DNA from: Cavia porcellus
Taxonomy: Eukaryota; Chordata; Mammalia; Rodentia; Caviidae
NCBI RefSeq assembly: GCF_034190915.1
Contig: NW_026947489.1
Coordinates: forward strand, 60,264,001 to 60,328,000
Length of the DNA: 64,000 bases
Reading direction: 5' to 3'
Shown: positions 24,160-35,304 of the stretch, piece after piece
How positions within the stretch are numbered: the first letter of the stretch is position 1
How the letters are laid out: the number at the start of each line of letters is the position of its first letter
Notes under the pieces: model-generated
The model's input: the letters and a program-made list of their open reading frames with translations, nothing else
Told to the model about the DNA's origin: nothing
The model's database searches: none
Position numbers and translations under genes: made by a program

Positions 24160-24720
24160 TACAAGCTTGTCTGCGTGCGCTGTGAACAGTGAATTGCAGA
24201 GCGGATCTCGGGGCCGGAACTGTCTCGCTTACACGCGTGGGATCCTGAACATGGAAAGCAGCTCCTCTCCCCGCGCGTGCCTCCGTGGGTCCCGCTCTTT
24301 GGCAGGTGCCCAGCTTGCACAACCCGACCGCCTTCCTCCTCGCAACAGTCCGGGACGGTGCCGGCGGCCGCGGAAGGTTGGCGGGGCGGGAGGGCGAGAG
24401 GAGGTCTCCTGGCCACCGAAAACTCCTCACTGCCATTTCTGCTGAGGGGGGCTGTATCTTGTCTCTGGAAAGAAGGTCTCGGGGGCACACACGCCCAGGG
24501 CTGGAAGCCGGACGGATGTGGGGGAGGAAAACAGCCAGGGAGGTGCGGCTGGGGTGAGCGCCAGCAGGGGGAGCCCAGGTGGGAAGCCTACCGTGGGCTG
24601 GGCTGGGGCGGAGGGGGGCTGGCACGCGGGCGGTACGGAGGTGGTGTTATGCAGATGAACTTGTGGAAGCGCGTTCCCCGGCAAGGATCAGGGTGTGTAG
24701 CAGGTGAAGTATGCCAGTAG
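24160..24720. promoter_or_regulatory. CpG-rich block upstream of U1-like locus 1
   Basis: G/C-rich sequence with many CpGs (CCGGCGGCCGCGGAAGG, CCCCGCGCGTGCC), in contrast to the A/T-rich surroundings. It ends at the U1-like gene starting at 24860. The overlapping long open frames on both strands are composition artefacts. Retention of CpGs suggests germline hypomethylation or recent origin. Confidence 0.6.
24647..24658 (+). promoter_or_regulatory. Octamer-like distal sequence element of U1-like locus 1
   Basis: TTATGCAGATGA lies about 210 bp upstream of the U1 start. That is the position of the distal element in mammalian U1 genes, which has TATGTAGATGA in the human gene as I recall it. Confidence 0.55.
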
Positions 24721-24796
24721 GTGGTGAGCCGCGGCCCCTCTTGCTGTGTTTTGGCTGTGAGTGTGTGGGCACAGGTGAGTTGTAGCGGAGTGAGGA

Positions 24797-24815
24797 GCGA
24801 CCGGAATATAAGAGT
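24797..24815 (+). promoter_or_regulatory. Proximal sequence element of U1-like locus 1
   Basis: GCGACCGGAATATAAGAGTG, followed by AGGCGTGTGAG, resembles the U1 proximal element and its 3' flank. It lies about 60 bp before the RNA start, the normal spacing for SNAPc-dependent snRNA promoters. Confidence 0.65.
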
Positions 24816-24859
24816 GAGGCGTGTGAGTTGGGGTAGTGGGGCGGGTGGGGGCTAGAGTC

Positions 24860-24995
24860 ATACTTACCTGGGGGGAGATACCATGATGACGAAGGTAGCT
24901 TTCCCAGGGTGAGGCTCATCCATTGTACCCTGATGTGCTGACCCTGGACTGCATAATTTGTGACCCTGGGGGACTTGAATTAGGGCTTTCCCCTG
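24860..24995 (+). pseudogene. U1 snRNA-like locus 1 (internally deleted)
   Basis: U1 RNA is the core of the U1 snRNP, which pairs with 5' splice sites. Here the 5' end ATACTTACCTGG is intact, including the splice-site-pairing bases. Stem-loop I survives (GAGATACCATGATGACGAAG, with one change in the 70K-binding loop). Stem-loop II is altered at the U1A site (ATTGTAC where ATTGCAC is expected). Most of stem-loop III, about 25 bases, is missing between GCTGACCCT and GGACTGCATAATTTG. The Sm site reads AATTTGTGA with its last base changed. The end CTTTCCCCTG is intact. Total length is about 136, against 164 normally. Upstream promoter elements at correct spacing indicate a DNA-duplicated gene, not a retrocopy. 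A weak 3'-box-like GTTTAGTGACAGA follows at about 25003. A functional RNA is unlikely because of the deletion. Confidence 0.85.
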
Positions 24996-25014
24996 GTTAT
25001 TTGTTTAGTGACAG

Positions 25015-25720
25015 ATGCTTTGTGGTTATTTGCCTAGTCTTAGGTACTTGAGAGCGTTAGGTTAGTGGCAGCAAGTGTCTTGTAGTTTCCTGGTTAGTGA
25101 CTGTAGGTCTGCTTTTCACTTGATAGTTGTTTGTGGTTACAGTTTTTTTTTTTTTTTTCTTAAAAGTTAGGCGTTGTGTGGCAGTATGTGTATTGTCTTC
25201 AATGTTGGTAGGTGTAGTAAGTAACTTTTGAGTATCTGATAAGATGTTGTGACTTGTGGTAGAGGTGGTTTTGTAAAAAATAATCTTATCAGTCTTTTGC
25301 ACCACACTTGGGTTTGTTTCAGCATGTTTTTATATTGGTTAGTGAAAATGATGTTAGGTGTCTGACTTAAACTATTGAAAAAGTAGGGAGAGAGACTGCT
25401 TCTTGGTAAAGTGGTGTGGTGTACTGCTTCATGGAAACACACCTGGACGACACCTGGCCTGCAGTAGTGTTGGCACATTACTTCAACTTTATTAGCCACA
25501 GTTGCCCTTTGGCTTAGCCTAATTGGTGTTAAGTAGCCATTAGATAAAAGTGGTAGGGACAGTTATCAGTAGTAGAATTGAAAAGAAATTGAAAAAATCT
25601 TTTTCATATAGAGAGAAGATACTGAGACAGACAGTGGAGTCTATTCCTCTGGTAAGAAAGGGTTGGTGGTACAGTTGCAGATGCAGGGGACATTTTTTTT
25701 TTTTTTTTAAAGATTGTATC
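25015..25720. other. Flank of U1-like locus 1
   Basis: T/G-rich, apparently unique sequence. A poly(T) run at about 25144-25160 has no recognisable SINE attached. No coding signal. Confidence 0.4.
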
Positions 25721-25724
25721 TTTA

Positions 25725-25810
25725 GGGTTGGGATTTAGCTCAGCAGCTATAAGCCTGCTTTCCAAGCATATGTGGTTGTCAGTTCAATCCCCAGTGCGGG
25801 GGGTGGGGGG
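25725..25810 (+). mobile_element. tRNA-type SINE with a G-rich tail
   Basis: GGTTGGGATTTAGCTCAGCA begins the body and CAGTTCAATCCCCAGTGC ends it. The tail is a G-rich run (GCGGGGGGTGGGGGG) in place of an A tail. An exact 14-bp target-site duplication, AGATTGTATCTTTA, flanks it at 25711-25724 and 25811-25824. Confidence 0.85.
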
Positions 25811-26111
25811 AGATTGTATCTTTACAACCAATACAGTAAAACAGTAAAGTGGCTATGCTGGAAAGGACTCATACAGCAATGCCTTCCTTGCACCCTGCAC
25901 ATCGGGAGCACTGCAAAGGACAGAAGGTTAACTAACTATGAAACATAGTAAATCCATGCAAGCTGTCATGTGTTTTTTTTTTTTTTTTTTTTTTTTTGAC
26001 ATAGGGAAGTTATCACTGCAGTTGATAACCTTCAGAAAACTGCACAGAAGTGCTCAATGAATATTGGAAATAAAGCTAAATGTTCCCGTGCACTGGAAAA
26101 AAAAAATGACT

Positions 26112-26222
26112 ACAGGCTGTGAATTTAGCTCAGTGGCATAAGTGCCAGTCCAGAAAGTGTGAGGTGGTGAGTTTAATCTCCGTAAAAATACAGAACAAAG
26201 CAAACAAACAAACCAACAAACC
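26112..26222 (+). mobile_element. tRNA-type SINE
   Basis: GAATTTAGCTCAGTGGCATA, GTGAGTTTAATCTCCG and a (CAAA)n-type tail. Confidence 0.75.
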
Positions 26223-26428
26223 AGGTCTCTATAATCCTGAAATGCATTCTATTTAACCTCAAAATGAACTCGTTCATTTTATATACTAAAGTGGTACCAC
26301 TTGAGCATAAATTATTACTGTATCCTTTAGACATACTAAACCAAATATTTAAAAGAGACTCTGTTCCATTATACTCTGCAGAATTCAAGCTGGTGTATAT
26401 GGTGCAAAAACTAGGTTACATTTCACTT

Positions 26429-26499
26429 ACTGGAAGATTTTTAAACAACTAACTTTTAAACTAACTAACTGGAAGATTTTTAAACAACTAACTTTTAAA
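26429..26499. repeat. Short tandem duplication, 39-bp period
   Basis: A 32-bp block starting ACTGGAAGATTTTTAAACAA is repeated exactly at 26429-26460 and 26468-26499, separated by CTAACTA. Confidence 0.95.
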
Positions 26500-27380
26500 A
26501 TTTGATATTACTAGCCTTAAACCAGTTGCTACCTGAGCAATAAAATACCACATAATCTACTGCTGGCAAATGAGAGCAGTTAAACGACTTGGGCCACCTG
26601 ATCATTGTAAGAGATACTTCAGAAGGAATTCTGCCAGTCTCTAGTTCCTAGCTTCTCAGGCAGCACTGTTTAATTAACGGTCCTGGAACTATAACCCTTA
26701 CCCAAACTGTAACAGATTTTTGTGTTTATTCAGATAATTCTTGTCCTTTGTAATCAGCTTTGACGGTTACAAAAGTTAAACCCCAAAAAATTAAACCAAA
26801 ATGTACTAAGTTACATAAACCTATTAAGGCATTTTAGAAGTTGACTTCCAGAATAATGGAAAATTTTCACAAAATTCTGCTGTGTTTATAGGGCAACTCT
26901 TGGATTTGTTGAAATATGCACTGCTGTGAAAGAATAGTGGACTACTTCCAGGGGAATGTATTCTTCTTAGCTGTGGATACCTCAGAGCTCTGGCCAGCCT
27001 GGAATTTGTGAACACCATGGTAACTGTGAAAGTGTGAAGCTCATTTGGGAAGGTAGTGAGGTGATGAGCTGATAGATACTTTATCTCCAGGGTGAGCGGG
27101 GGCAGTGTGGATGAGAGTGTCCCACAGATGTTTACAGAGTTGCTGTGTTGTGACTCTTTGTTGCACAGTGATGTGCCTGAGAGATGCAGGGCTGTGGTGC
27201 TGGGTGTGACAGCAGTGAATAGAGCTGGTGCCCTGCCACTCAAGTTGTCCAGAGAGAGGCCCTGGAGTTACTCATGCTCTCCTAGGAGAGGACATTGACA
27301 TTCAGAGATTACTCAGTTCTGTCAACATTTTGGGGTTTCCAACCTGTCATATCTTTACATGTATGACCTTTTCTTTCTCT
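26500..27380. other. No feature recognised
   Basis: Apparently unique sequence. A 139-codon minus-strand frame (26824-27243) shows no recognisable domain and no clear splice or promoter context. I do not call it. Confidence 0.4.
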
Positions 27381-27394
27381 CTCTTCCATTTGTA

Positions 27395-27700
27395 TTTGTT
27401 ACGGATCCAGGGCCTTCACCCTGACCTACATCTCTGCCCCTTTTCAGTAAGTTGGCCGGGCAGGATTGAATATTGATAGTCTTGCCTCAGCCTCCCAGAG
27501 TCTCAGCATGACAAGTGTGTGTCACCACTCCAGGCTTGCTTTATGAATTTTTGTTAACAAAACTCAGGACTTAAAAAGTACTCAGAATTGGATTGGGAAA
27601 GTAGCTCAGTCATAGAGTTCTGGCTTAGTGCAAGAGTGCTTGCCTAGTGTGCATAAGGCTCTGAAAACTTTGCCCAGGATGGCCAATTAAAAAAGAAAAT
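27395..27700. mobile_element. SINE group
   Basis: Antisense tRNA and B1 debris at about 27395-27535 (GCCTCAGCCTCCCAGAGTCT). A diverged sense tRNA-type SINE follows at about 27590-27700 (GGGAAAGTAGCTCAGTCATA). Confidence 0.55.
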
Positions 27701-28084
27701 GAAAAAAAAAATCCTGGCGTACACATGGTACCCTCATTATATTTCTGAGAGCCAATCTTTTCGTGAGGCTGGTGAGACTAAGAGATGGAAATTCAGAGAT
27801 GGAGGTGAGATTCACAAACTGAGGGGCACGATGTGCTTTGGAATAGAATGCTTGAGGTGGCAGGCACAGCAGAGATCTGAGAGACATGGGTGGGTAAGGG
27901 CGTGCTGCCCTTCCTGGGTGTCTGGGAGGGAGTGCTCCAGGTAGCACCCTGTACCAAAGAGCTCTGTTTCTCAACCTTGCCTCAGGTCACTTTTTTTGTG
28001 TGTTGGTTTTATATATTATATTTGTCAGTGTATTTGCTGTAGTTTTTACTAACAATTATTATTCCTAAATTCTAGTACAGACAG

Positions 28085-28420
28085 GTAAATCGGTATCGGG
28101 GATCCAACTCACGACTGCGTGCTTGCAAGGCAGGCGCTTATGCCGCTGAGCTAAATCCCCAGGCCAGAAAGCTAAAATATAGTAAAGATCACACTTTGCA
28201 CTTATGTGATGCTAAATCCTATGTTCAAAACTTTTTACATTTTAGATTTGGTCTTTTTATAATGCAGCAAAAACAGTTCAGTGATATTACTGAAAATACC
28301 ATTTCTGTGCAATACCTTTCAGTAGTCCCCCTACCCATTTTGTGACACTGGAGAATGAACCCAGGCCCTCACAGAATCTTGACAAAGTGCCGTGACACTG
28401 ATGTGCATTTCTAGACCCTT
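28085..28420 (-). mobile_element. Two antisense tRNA SINEs
   Basis: 28085-28166 is a young copy: ATCGGTATCGGGGATCCAAC, GCTTGCAAGGCAGGCGC, GAGCTAAATCCCC. About 28335-28420 is a degraded one (GACACTGGAGAATGAACCCA). Confidence 0.75.
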
Positions 28421-29270
28421 CCACATGTTTTCATGTTAGTAATCATTATTATATGATGGTTAAATTTGTTTTTAATATTCAGTTTCTCTATTGTTTTGAT
28501 ATTTTGTGTTTTGAGTGGGTTTTTTTTTTTTTTTTGCCATTTGTCTATGATGAGCACAAAGGGAATTCCATTTGTTTAGGTAAAATTTAAAAATTCCTTT
28601 AGGTAAAGTAAAATACTGCTGAATCAAAAGGTATGAACATTTTTGACACTATATGCATATAGTTACAGTTAAGGTTTTTCTGTATAGGTACTGTAGTCAT
28701 GTGTCATAATGTTTAGGTGGAAAGCAGTCCAGACTCCTGTATTGACACTAAAATTATGTTCCTTTGCTTTCTTTTCTTTTTTCTTTATGCTCCTCAGGAT
28801 GTAACTCAGCATCTGTACATGAATAGCCCCCCTTCAAACCCGAGGTCTCACAATGAGATGTTCCTCTTTTAATGACCTATCTGGGGAATTAGTGTTTGAA
28901 CTTAGCAAGGCACACTGCTGGGTCTTACTATCTGTCTTTCCTTTTGTACAGTTCTATGCATCTTGTTTATAAAGCCTCAATGTCTTTTTTTTTTTTTTTT
29001 TTGAGTACGGTATACTTTGTTAAACTACCATAATTTTTGCTGATTGTACTGCAGAGTACTGTAGTTTTAGGTTGTTGCATATTGCTGTACTTTGTGTAAG
29101 AGTTATGCAAATAAAAGCAAAGTCATCAAGTTGGAGTTTGCTTTGAGCGTTTTGTTCTGAATACTGTAATGTACATACTGTATGTATATAATTCCTCATT
29201 TAGCAGTCGATTCATTTGATGGCCTTTTTGCAGAAACATAACTCAATCATTAAATGAAGAATGTCTGTTT
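28421..29270. other. No feature recognised
   Basis: A/T-rich sequence with poly(T) runs near 28520 and 28985 that may be eroded SINE tails. I could not assign a family. Confidence 0.35.
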
Positions 29271-29271
29271 A

Positions 29272-30245
29272 GTTTCAGGCTGGCCCTGAACTTACTATAA
29301 AGCTGGGGTTGACCTTGAATTTGTGTCACCCTCCTGCCTCAGCATCCCTGAGTGTTGGGATTAGAGGTTTGTGTTACCACACCCAGCATGGTATAGCTCC
29401 TTCAGTCTGCTAACCTTTAACTTTCTAGGAGTTTGGATCACAGTCTTTGTTCCATTTCATGTTGCCTATTTTTATATTCAGCATGGGTCTTCCTTTCTCT
29501 CGCCTCCTCTCCTTTCTCTCCTATTCTAGGGATGGAGCTCAGAGTCTTGTGCGTATAGTCCCCCTTTCTCTCTCATTTTAACAAATTGGACTACATCTCC
29601 ACTGAAATATAGCTCCAGCCCTTTCTTTAGATTTGTAATTTTTTGTCTTTTTGAGATTGGGGTCTCACTGTGTGGTTCAGGCTGGCCTCGCTTGCAACAA
29701 TCCTCTTGCCTCAGCCTTCTCAGTGCTGGGATTACAGGAGTGCACCACGACGCCCAGTTTTTGTTTTTAATTTTTGAGACTGTCTCACTACATTGCTCAG
29801 GCTAGCCTCAAATGTTTCATTCTCTTGTTTCAACCTCTCAAGTAGCTGGAATCAGAGACATGGGCCACTGGGCTTGGTTTAAATTCTTCTGACTGTAAAC
29901 TCTGACATCAAAGATCTTGAATTTGAAAGACTGAGAAAAGGAAAAAAATCAGGGGAAAATAGTTTTTAAAGAATTGTAAAAACTAGAGGTGTAGTATGTG
30001 CCTGTAATCCTAGTACTCAAGAGGCTAAGGCAGGACTATCATGAGTTTGAGGCTAATGTGGACTACATAGCAAAAACTTGTCTCAAAAAAAATTAAAATA
30101 ATTATGTCAAAATAATTATATTACCGCTATTCTCTCAAGTAATTTAGGCACCTCTTCTCTGAGATGACTAGTGTGGAATGTGATGGCACACTTTTTTTTT
30201 GTACTGGGGGTAGCACTCATGACCTTACACTTACCAGGCAAGCGA
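29272..30245. mobile_element. Dense SINE cluster
   Basis: Antisense B1 copies at about 29272-29390, 29637-29765 and 29768-29880. An antisense tRNA-type unit lies near 29515-29625 and another at about 30188-30245. A sense B1 lies at about 29982-30095 (TAATCCTAGTACTCAAGAGG, ACTTGTCTCAAAAAAA). Confidence 0.65.
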
Positions 30246-30659
30246 TGGTATACTTTTGTAATCCCAGCTACTTAGAGGACTATGAAGCAGGAAGGTCTCT
30301 AAACTGCAAAATAAACAAAAAATACAAGTAGAAAATTACCAAACCATCACTAACTACAAATATGTAGCTAAAAATATGTTGCTTGTATTAATATATGGAT
30401 CACTAATTAGAAGGAACAAAAAAAAATTAGAAGGAGCAGAGTGCAATATTGGTGAAATTATCTGTGTCCCATCATGTGGCACAACAAATGAAAGTTATAA
30501 ACAGCATAGGAAATATACTTCTTTAAAAAAATACTTAGGTGTAAGGAACCTGATTTTACCGCATATACTGTCAAAGTGTAATAACAATTTTATAGTTGGA
30601 TTGTGGCTGGTTTTAATTTTTAAACTTAACAACAACTATAGGTGTTCCCAGCCCTACTC

Positions 30660-31268
30660 CCCCAGCTCTTTACATATTTATTTATTTATTTATTTTTGAG
30701 ACATGATCTTGCTATGCAGTTCAGGCTGGCCTTGGGCTCACTTTGTAGCTCAGGCTTGTCTTGAACTCGCAAAGATTCTCGGGCCTCAGCCTCCCAAGTA
30801 TTGAGATTACAGGAGTGTGCCACCACACTCGGCTCATCCCTTTAAATTTTAACCAGGGTTTCATCAGATTGCTCAAGTTGGACTTAAATTTTGGATCACC
30901 CTGCTTCAACCTCTCAGAGTGCTAGGATACAGGCATGGACCGCCATGACCTGCTCCTTAATGTATTTTATTTCAAGAGGATTTTGTTTACTGTTTCAGGC
31001 TAGTCTTGAATTTACCAGTCTCTTCCAGCATCCCTGGAAGTTGAGACTCAGGTCTGTCTACTTTTTAAATTTCATTTTCTGTCCTTTGCAAATCATCTAA
31101 AGTGAATTTTGTAGCTGAGGATAGTGGTACACTGCTGTCAATCTAGCATTTGGGAAGCTTAGGCAGGAGAATTGCTGCAAGTTCGAGGCCACCCTGAGCT
31201 ACATAACTGAGTTCAAGGTCAGTCTGCACTGCATTATGAAACCCTGTCTCAAAAAAAAAAAAAAAAGT
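30660..31268. mobile_element. B1 cluster
   Basis: A (TTTA)n tract at about 30676-30696 leads into an antisense B1 (30697-30838: TTTTTGAGACATGATCTTGC, GAGATTACAGGAGTGTGC). Partial antisense copies lie at about 30845-30955 and 30965-31050, and a sense B1 at about 31112-31267 ends in an A run. Confidence 0.7.
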
Positions 31269-31707
31269 CACACATATACACAAAAACTAAAGTGACTTTT
31301 TTTAACTATTGTAAAAAACAAAATTATTCTCCACACATAGCAAACAAAACACAGGTTTTTCAAAACAATTAGGGAGAACAAAAGGGAAATATGACCAAAG
31401 CCTTTGGTAGTATAGTTGCTAGAAATGGAATTATTTTGCACAGAGTACCTAGTCAGTAAGGCAGAAAGTGAAATGTCTCTATTTCTAAAAAGAAAGAAAG
31501 AACAAATAAAAAATAATAGCAGAGACAGAGCGATAGTGAGAGAGAAAAGAGGAGAGGGGTCACTGTAATTCAGCATGGACAATGGATCTAAAAGCATACC
31601 TTGACTTAGTGTAGTTATCTTTATAGTTTTGATACTTTTTTGGTCTGTTTGTTAATCCTAATTTATAGTAATTAACTTGATAAGGGCTTATAAATGAATG
31701 TGTTGCT

Positions 31708-32068
31708 TGTGGGGAGCCCTGTAATTGGCTGCCACCTTAACATCTGCAGGCTGCACCACCTTAATGCCCTCTAGGAGTTAAGTTTGGTAATTAAGCAGCA
31801 TCTTGCAGAACTTGTTTAGCCTGTCCAATTATTCAGGAAATTCGAACTGACCTATGAACCTCCATCTTGCCACTGTTGCTAAGTTACCTGCTGATGTCTC
31901 AGCACCCAAATCCCTCGTCCCCAATGCCCCATATATTTGATACTCATTCCTTGAATAAGGAGACTTGATTGGAATTCCTCAACTTGTCTCCACTCTTTGT
32001 GTCTCTTGCTCCCTTTTCATCCCCACTCTCCTCTAGGGTCTCTGTGGATTTACCCACGGGCCTGGTCA
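31708..32068 (+). repeat. 5' LTR of class II provirus (family B)
   Basis: 361 bp. It has a TATA-like CATATATTTGATAC and a TTGAATAAGG poly(A)-like region, and the terminal dinucleotides are TG and CA. The family is also present at 35305, 41832 and 50910. Confidence 0.9.
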
Positions 32069-32070
32069 AG

Positions 32071-32088
32071 TGGCGCCCAACGTGGGCC
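32071..32088 (+). other. Retroviral primer-binding site, tRNA-Lys type
   Basis: TGGCGCCCAACGTGGGCC begins two bases after the LTR. It complements the 3' end of tRNA-Lys(1,2) with at most one or two changes at the distal end. Confidence 0.85.
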
Positions 32089-32729
32089 CCGAGAACAGGG
32101 GAATTAGTGAGGGACATTGTTCGTGGGCCCAAAGTAGAAAAAGGAAAAAGAAAATAGAGACCGACGTGGGAGCCTGCCATGCTGCTGAACCTCGGTAAGT
32201 GAACAGTGATTATGGGACAAGAAATTAGCCAAAGTTTAGAAAAGCTTTAAAGACACAAAGGGTAAGGAAAAACAAATTTAGCAATTGTGTCCATTAGGAC
32301 GAGAAATGAGCCAACGTGAGATATTTGTTAAAAGTTTAAGAAAGGCTTTAAAGACCGAAGGATAAAGAAAAAAAATTAATTAAGCAATTGTCCATTAGGG
32401 CTAAACTTTAACTCGGGAGCAAAGCGATCTGGTAGCCGCACGCCCCTCCCCCATACTGTAAGGGCCGTATAGTTTCGGCTTCAGCGTGTTTAACTTTCGA
32501 TACTAGGAAGGAATTAAGAAACCAAATTGAACTTTTAAAACAACAGGTTAAACTGAGAAAAGAATGTCAGGTTTGATAGCTCAGTTAGAAAGGCTAAATA
32601 TTCACAAAATTTAAAATGAAAAGTGAAACTAACCCCAGAGTTTCCTCCAGGATTTCTCCTGCTCATCGAGCCCCACTGAGAGGCATGATTTCTAAATTTA
32701 CCCCTCTGGCCTGATCCAATATTAAAGCT

Positions 32730-33134
32730 AGATGATATGGAGGCTTTCCCTGTGATGGAAATGAGGGACACAGAGGGTGGAGTTATTTGTGACTACTCTG
32801 GTTTCACTTTCAAACTGAATAGAGAATTAAAAACTGTGGTTACACAGTAAAAAGACACAGCTGCGTATACTCTGACTGTTTTAAATTCTCTGGCTGACGG
32901 CTGGCTCACACCTACAGATTGGCAAGGATTGGCCCGAGTGACTTCATCAGATGGGGGTTATCTTTTGTGGAAATTGGAATATATAAAAAATTGCAAAGAG
33001 ACTGCCAGGCACAATATGCAAGCCAGCAGTGGGTGGGACCTTGATATGTTAATAGGGGAGGATGCCTATGCCAACAGAGAGGCCCAAAAGCAATTTAAGA
33101 GTGATATGAGTTCCTCTCTCTCGAGCATTAAGCA
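32730..33134 (+). pseudogene. gag capsid remnant of the class II provirus
   Basis: A continuous frame reads through a betaretrovirus-like capsid segment. Features are LTPTDWQGLARV, GGYLLWKLEYIKNCKETAR, and then MLIGEDAYANREAQ. A TAA at 32848-32850 interrupts the frame upstream. The frame stops where a dimeric tRNA SINE has inserted at 33134. Capsid-like reading resumes after it (33283-33357: DIETACQQGLAVAATLQGF). Confidence 0.8.
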
Positions 33135-33282
33135 AGGGCTGGGGATTTAGCTCAGTGACATAAGCATCTGCCTGCCAAGCACAATGTTGTGAGTTCAGTC
33201 CCCAGGGTTGGAGATTTAACTCAGTGGCACAGGTGCCTGCCTGAGAAATAAAAGGCTGTGAGTTTGATCCCTGGTACCATTG
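33134..33282 (+). mobile_element. Head-to-tail dimer of tRNA-Ala SINEs inside gag
   Basis: Two tRNA-like bodies are joined without an A tail between them: the first ends CAGTCCCCAGG and the next starts GTTGGAGATTTAACTCAG. The second ends GAGTTTGATCCCTGGTACC. The dimer interrupts the capsid remnant. Confidence 0.85.
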
Positions 33283-33357
33283 ACATTGAAACTGCTTGTC
33301 AGCAAGGCCTTGCTGTGGCTGCCACCTTGCAAGGGTTTATAGTTAAACAGTTCTTAT

Positions 33358-33364
33358 CTCAAAA

Positions 33365-33407
<43 letters not shown>

Positions 33408-33412
33408 ACAAA
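33358..33412. repeat. (AAAT)n microsatellite
   Basis: About 13 AAAT/AATA units within the gag region of the provirus. Confidence 0.95.
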
Positions 33413-33414
33413 AC

Positions 33415-33462
33415 TGTTTTACCTGTGGAGATAAACTGGTCATTTTGCAAAGAACTACAAAA
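33415..33462 (+). pseudogene. Broken nucleocapsid zinc knuckle of the class II provirus
   Basis: The sequence reads CFTCGDKL in one frame and GHFAKNY in the next. These are the first Cys-Cys and the His of a CCHC knuckle, with a frame change in the middle and Tyr where the last Cys is expected. It would not bind zinc normally. Confidence 0.65.
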
Positions 33463-34039
33463 AAGACTCCAGAGATAGAGATTCCAATGTCAAGTACTTT
33501 GACTCATTTAACTGATTGGAGTGATATTGGTCTAGTCTCTTAAGTTTAATTTCAGCATATTAAGGATGAGGATAGCTGCTGAGAGGAAAATGAGAGACAC
33601 TATGGTAGTTATTATCTTCCCCAATGTCAGATCTTAAAGACCTGAGGAGCCTGTAATGATTTGATTAGTTCTAAAATATGCAGTGTGTATTTAATGTGGG
33701 TAAAGATGGGGACAACTGTTTAGAGGAAACTTAGAGACAATTAGATGAACAGTGAAGATCTCCAGTGGACTTGCTTTGGAATCTGTATTTCTTTAAATTG
33801 TTTTTTTTTTTTTGAACTGTTTTGTTTTGTTTTGATATGTTTGGTCTTGCCCTCTTTGAGATAAAAAACAAGTAAGACTGATAACCATATTACTAAGTTT
33901 TTGTTGGCTCATTCAGCAGAACTGTTGGCACTGTCACTATTTGAATGTCACTTTACATACTTTAATTTTGTAGCCTGAAGAACTATTTCTAAGATGACAA
34001 TATGTAACTTATCAACTGGTGATTTCTTACCATTTATTT

Positions 34040-34560
34040 TTCTATAATTCACTAGAGAGCAAGCCAGACAGATAGTAAAAAATTGCCCTTCTTGTGCCAT
34101 GCACCTCCCAGTTCCACACTTTGGGGTTAATCCTAGAGGACTTATCCCCAGTGCATGGTGGCAAATGGATGTCACCCACATTCCTGAGTTTCGCAATCTT
34201 AAATATGTTCATGTAACTATAGATACCTTTAGTGGTTTCATTTATGCCTCTCCCCAGACTGGTGGAGCTACCAAACATGTTATTAGCCATATGTTAACTA
34301 CCTTATCAGTTTTGGGATGCCCACAATAATTAAAGACTGATAATGGTCCAGGCTATGCTAGTTCTGCCTTTGCTCATTTCTGTCAATATCTTAATATTCA
34401 TCATATAAAAGGCATATCTTATAACCCTCAAGGTCAAGGCATAGTTGAAAGGGCACATCTCTCCCTAAAACTCACTGTTGATAAAATAAAAAGAAATGGT
34501 ACTCCACAAAGGGGACACCTAAAAATATTCTATTTCATGCCTTATTCATCCTTAATTTTT
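34040..34560 (+). pseudogene. Integrase remnant of the class II provirus
   Basis: Integrase inserts retroviral DNA into the host chromosome. The frame shows the C-x2-C half of the N-terminal zinc motif (NCPSCAMH) and then the catalytic core. Core markers are WWQMDVTHIPEF (first Asp), KTDNGPGY (second Asp) and GQGIVERAHLSLK (Glu). The second Asp and the Glu are separated by exactly 35 residues, the D-35-E spacing. Only one in-frame stop (TAA, 34327-34329) breaks the core. The C-terminal part degrades after 34500. Confidence 0.9.
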
Positions 34561-34889
34561 TAAATTTGGATGCTGCTGGACAGTCAGCAGCCATGCATTT
34601 TTGGCATATTGAAACACAAAAGCACTTTGCTTCTGTACTATGGAGAGACCCCCTGAGTAAACTCATGGCATGGTCCAGGTCCAGTCCTTATCTGGGAATG
34701 AGGATCAGTATGCATTTACTCTAAAGAGATGAAATCTGCGAGATGGCTGCCAGAACAATTGGTTAAATAAATACATCAAATACAACAAATAGAGGATAGT
34801 GTTACAGATGACTCCAGGGACGAAAAATGACCCCTGAGAGAATTTTTTCACAGCTTTTGTTTTTCACATGATGGAACCAACAGCCTGGA

Positions 34890-35080
34890 TCCCAGTCTCT
34901 TGGGATTATGATGACTAAGTTGATGGCTTTTGTCAAACAACAGGTGGATGCCATCAAAATGCAACCTATACAGGTCCATTACTACAGGTTAGAATGGCTG
35001 ATAGAGAAAATTACGCGGAGCCTGCAAAACTGTATTATCATAATGCTTTGTGAAAGCATGCTGCAAGCTCCATTTCTCTT
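34890..35080 (+). pseudogene. Possible env tail of the class II provirus
   Basis: A frame with KLMAFVKQQVDAIKMQ followed by a short hydrophilic tail lies between the integrase and the 3' LTR, where the transmembrane envelope C terminus would be. I assign it by position and character only. Confidence 0.45.
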
Positions 35081-35304
35081 GCCTTGGTGTGATAGACTGG
35101 ATGGCCAGAGACAGGCAACTGGGCCTGACACGGGATGCCAACCTCCACCTAAGACAGGAACTGGGCCTCTCGCTGCCCTGCCTTCCAATGACAGGTAAGG
35201 CTAGGTTGGCCCCCCTGTGGAAGGGCCCTGACCCAAGACAGGCACAGTCTCCTCAAGGATGCAGCCTCTTATATGCCTCTTATATTTTAAAGTAAAGGGG
35301 GACC

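Noticed and set aside
24152..24720. Several overlapping 90-157-codon frames in the CpG-rich block
   Set aside because: Frames exist in most phases on both strands, as expected for GC-rich DNA poor in stops. None shows a domain, and the block is explained as U1-upstream sequence.
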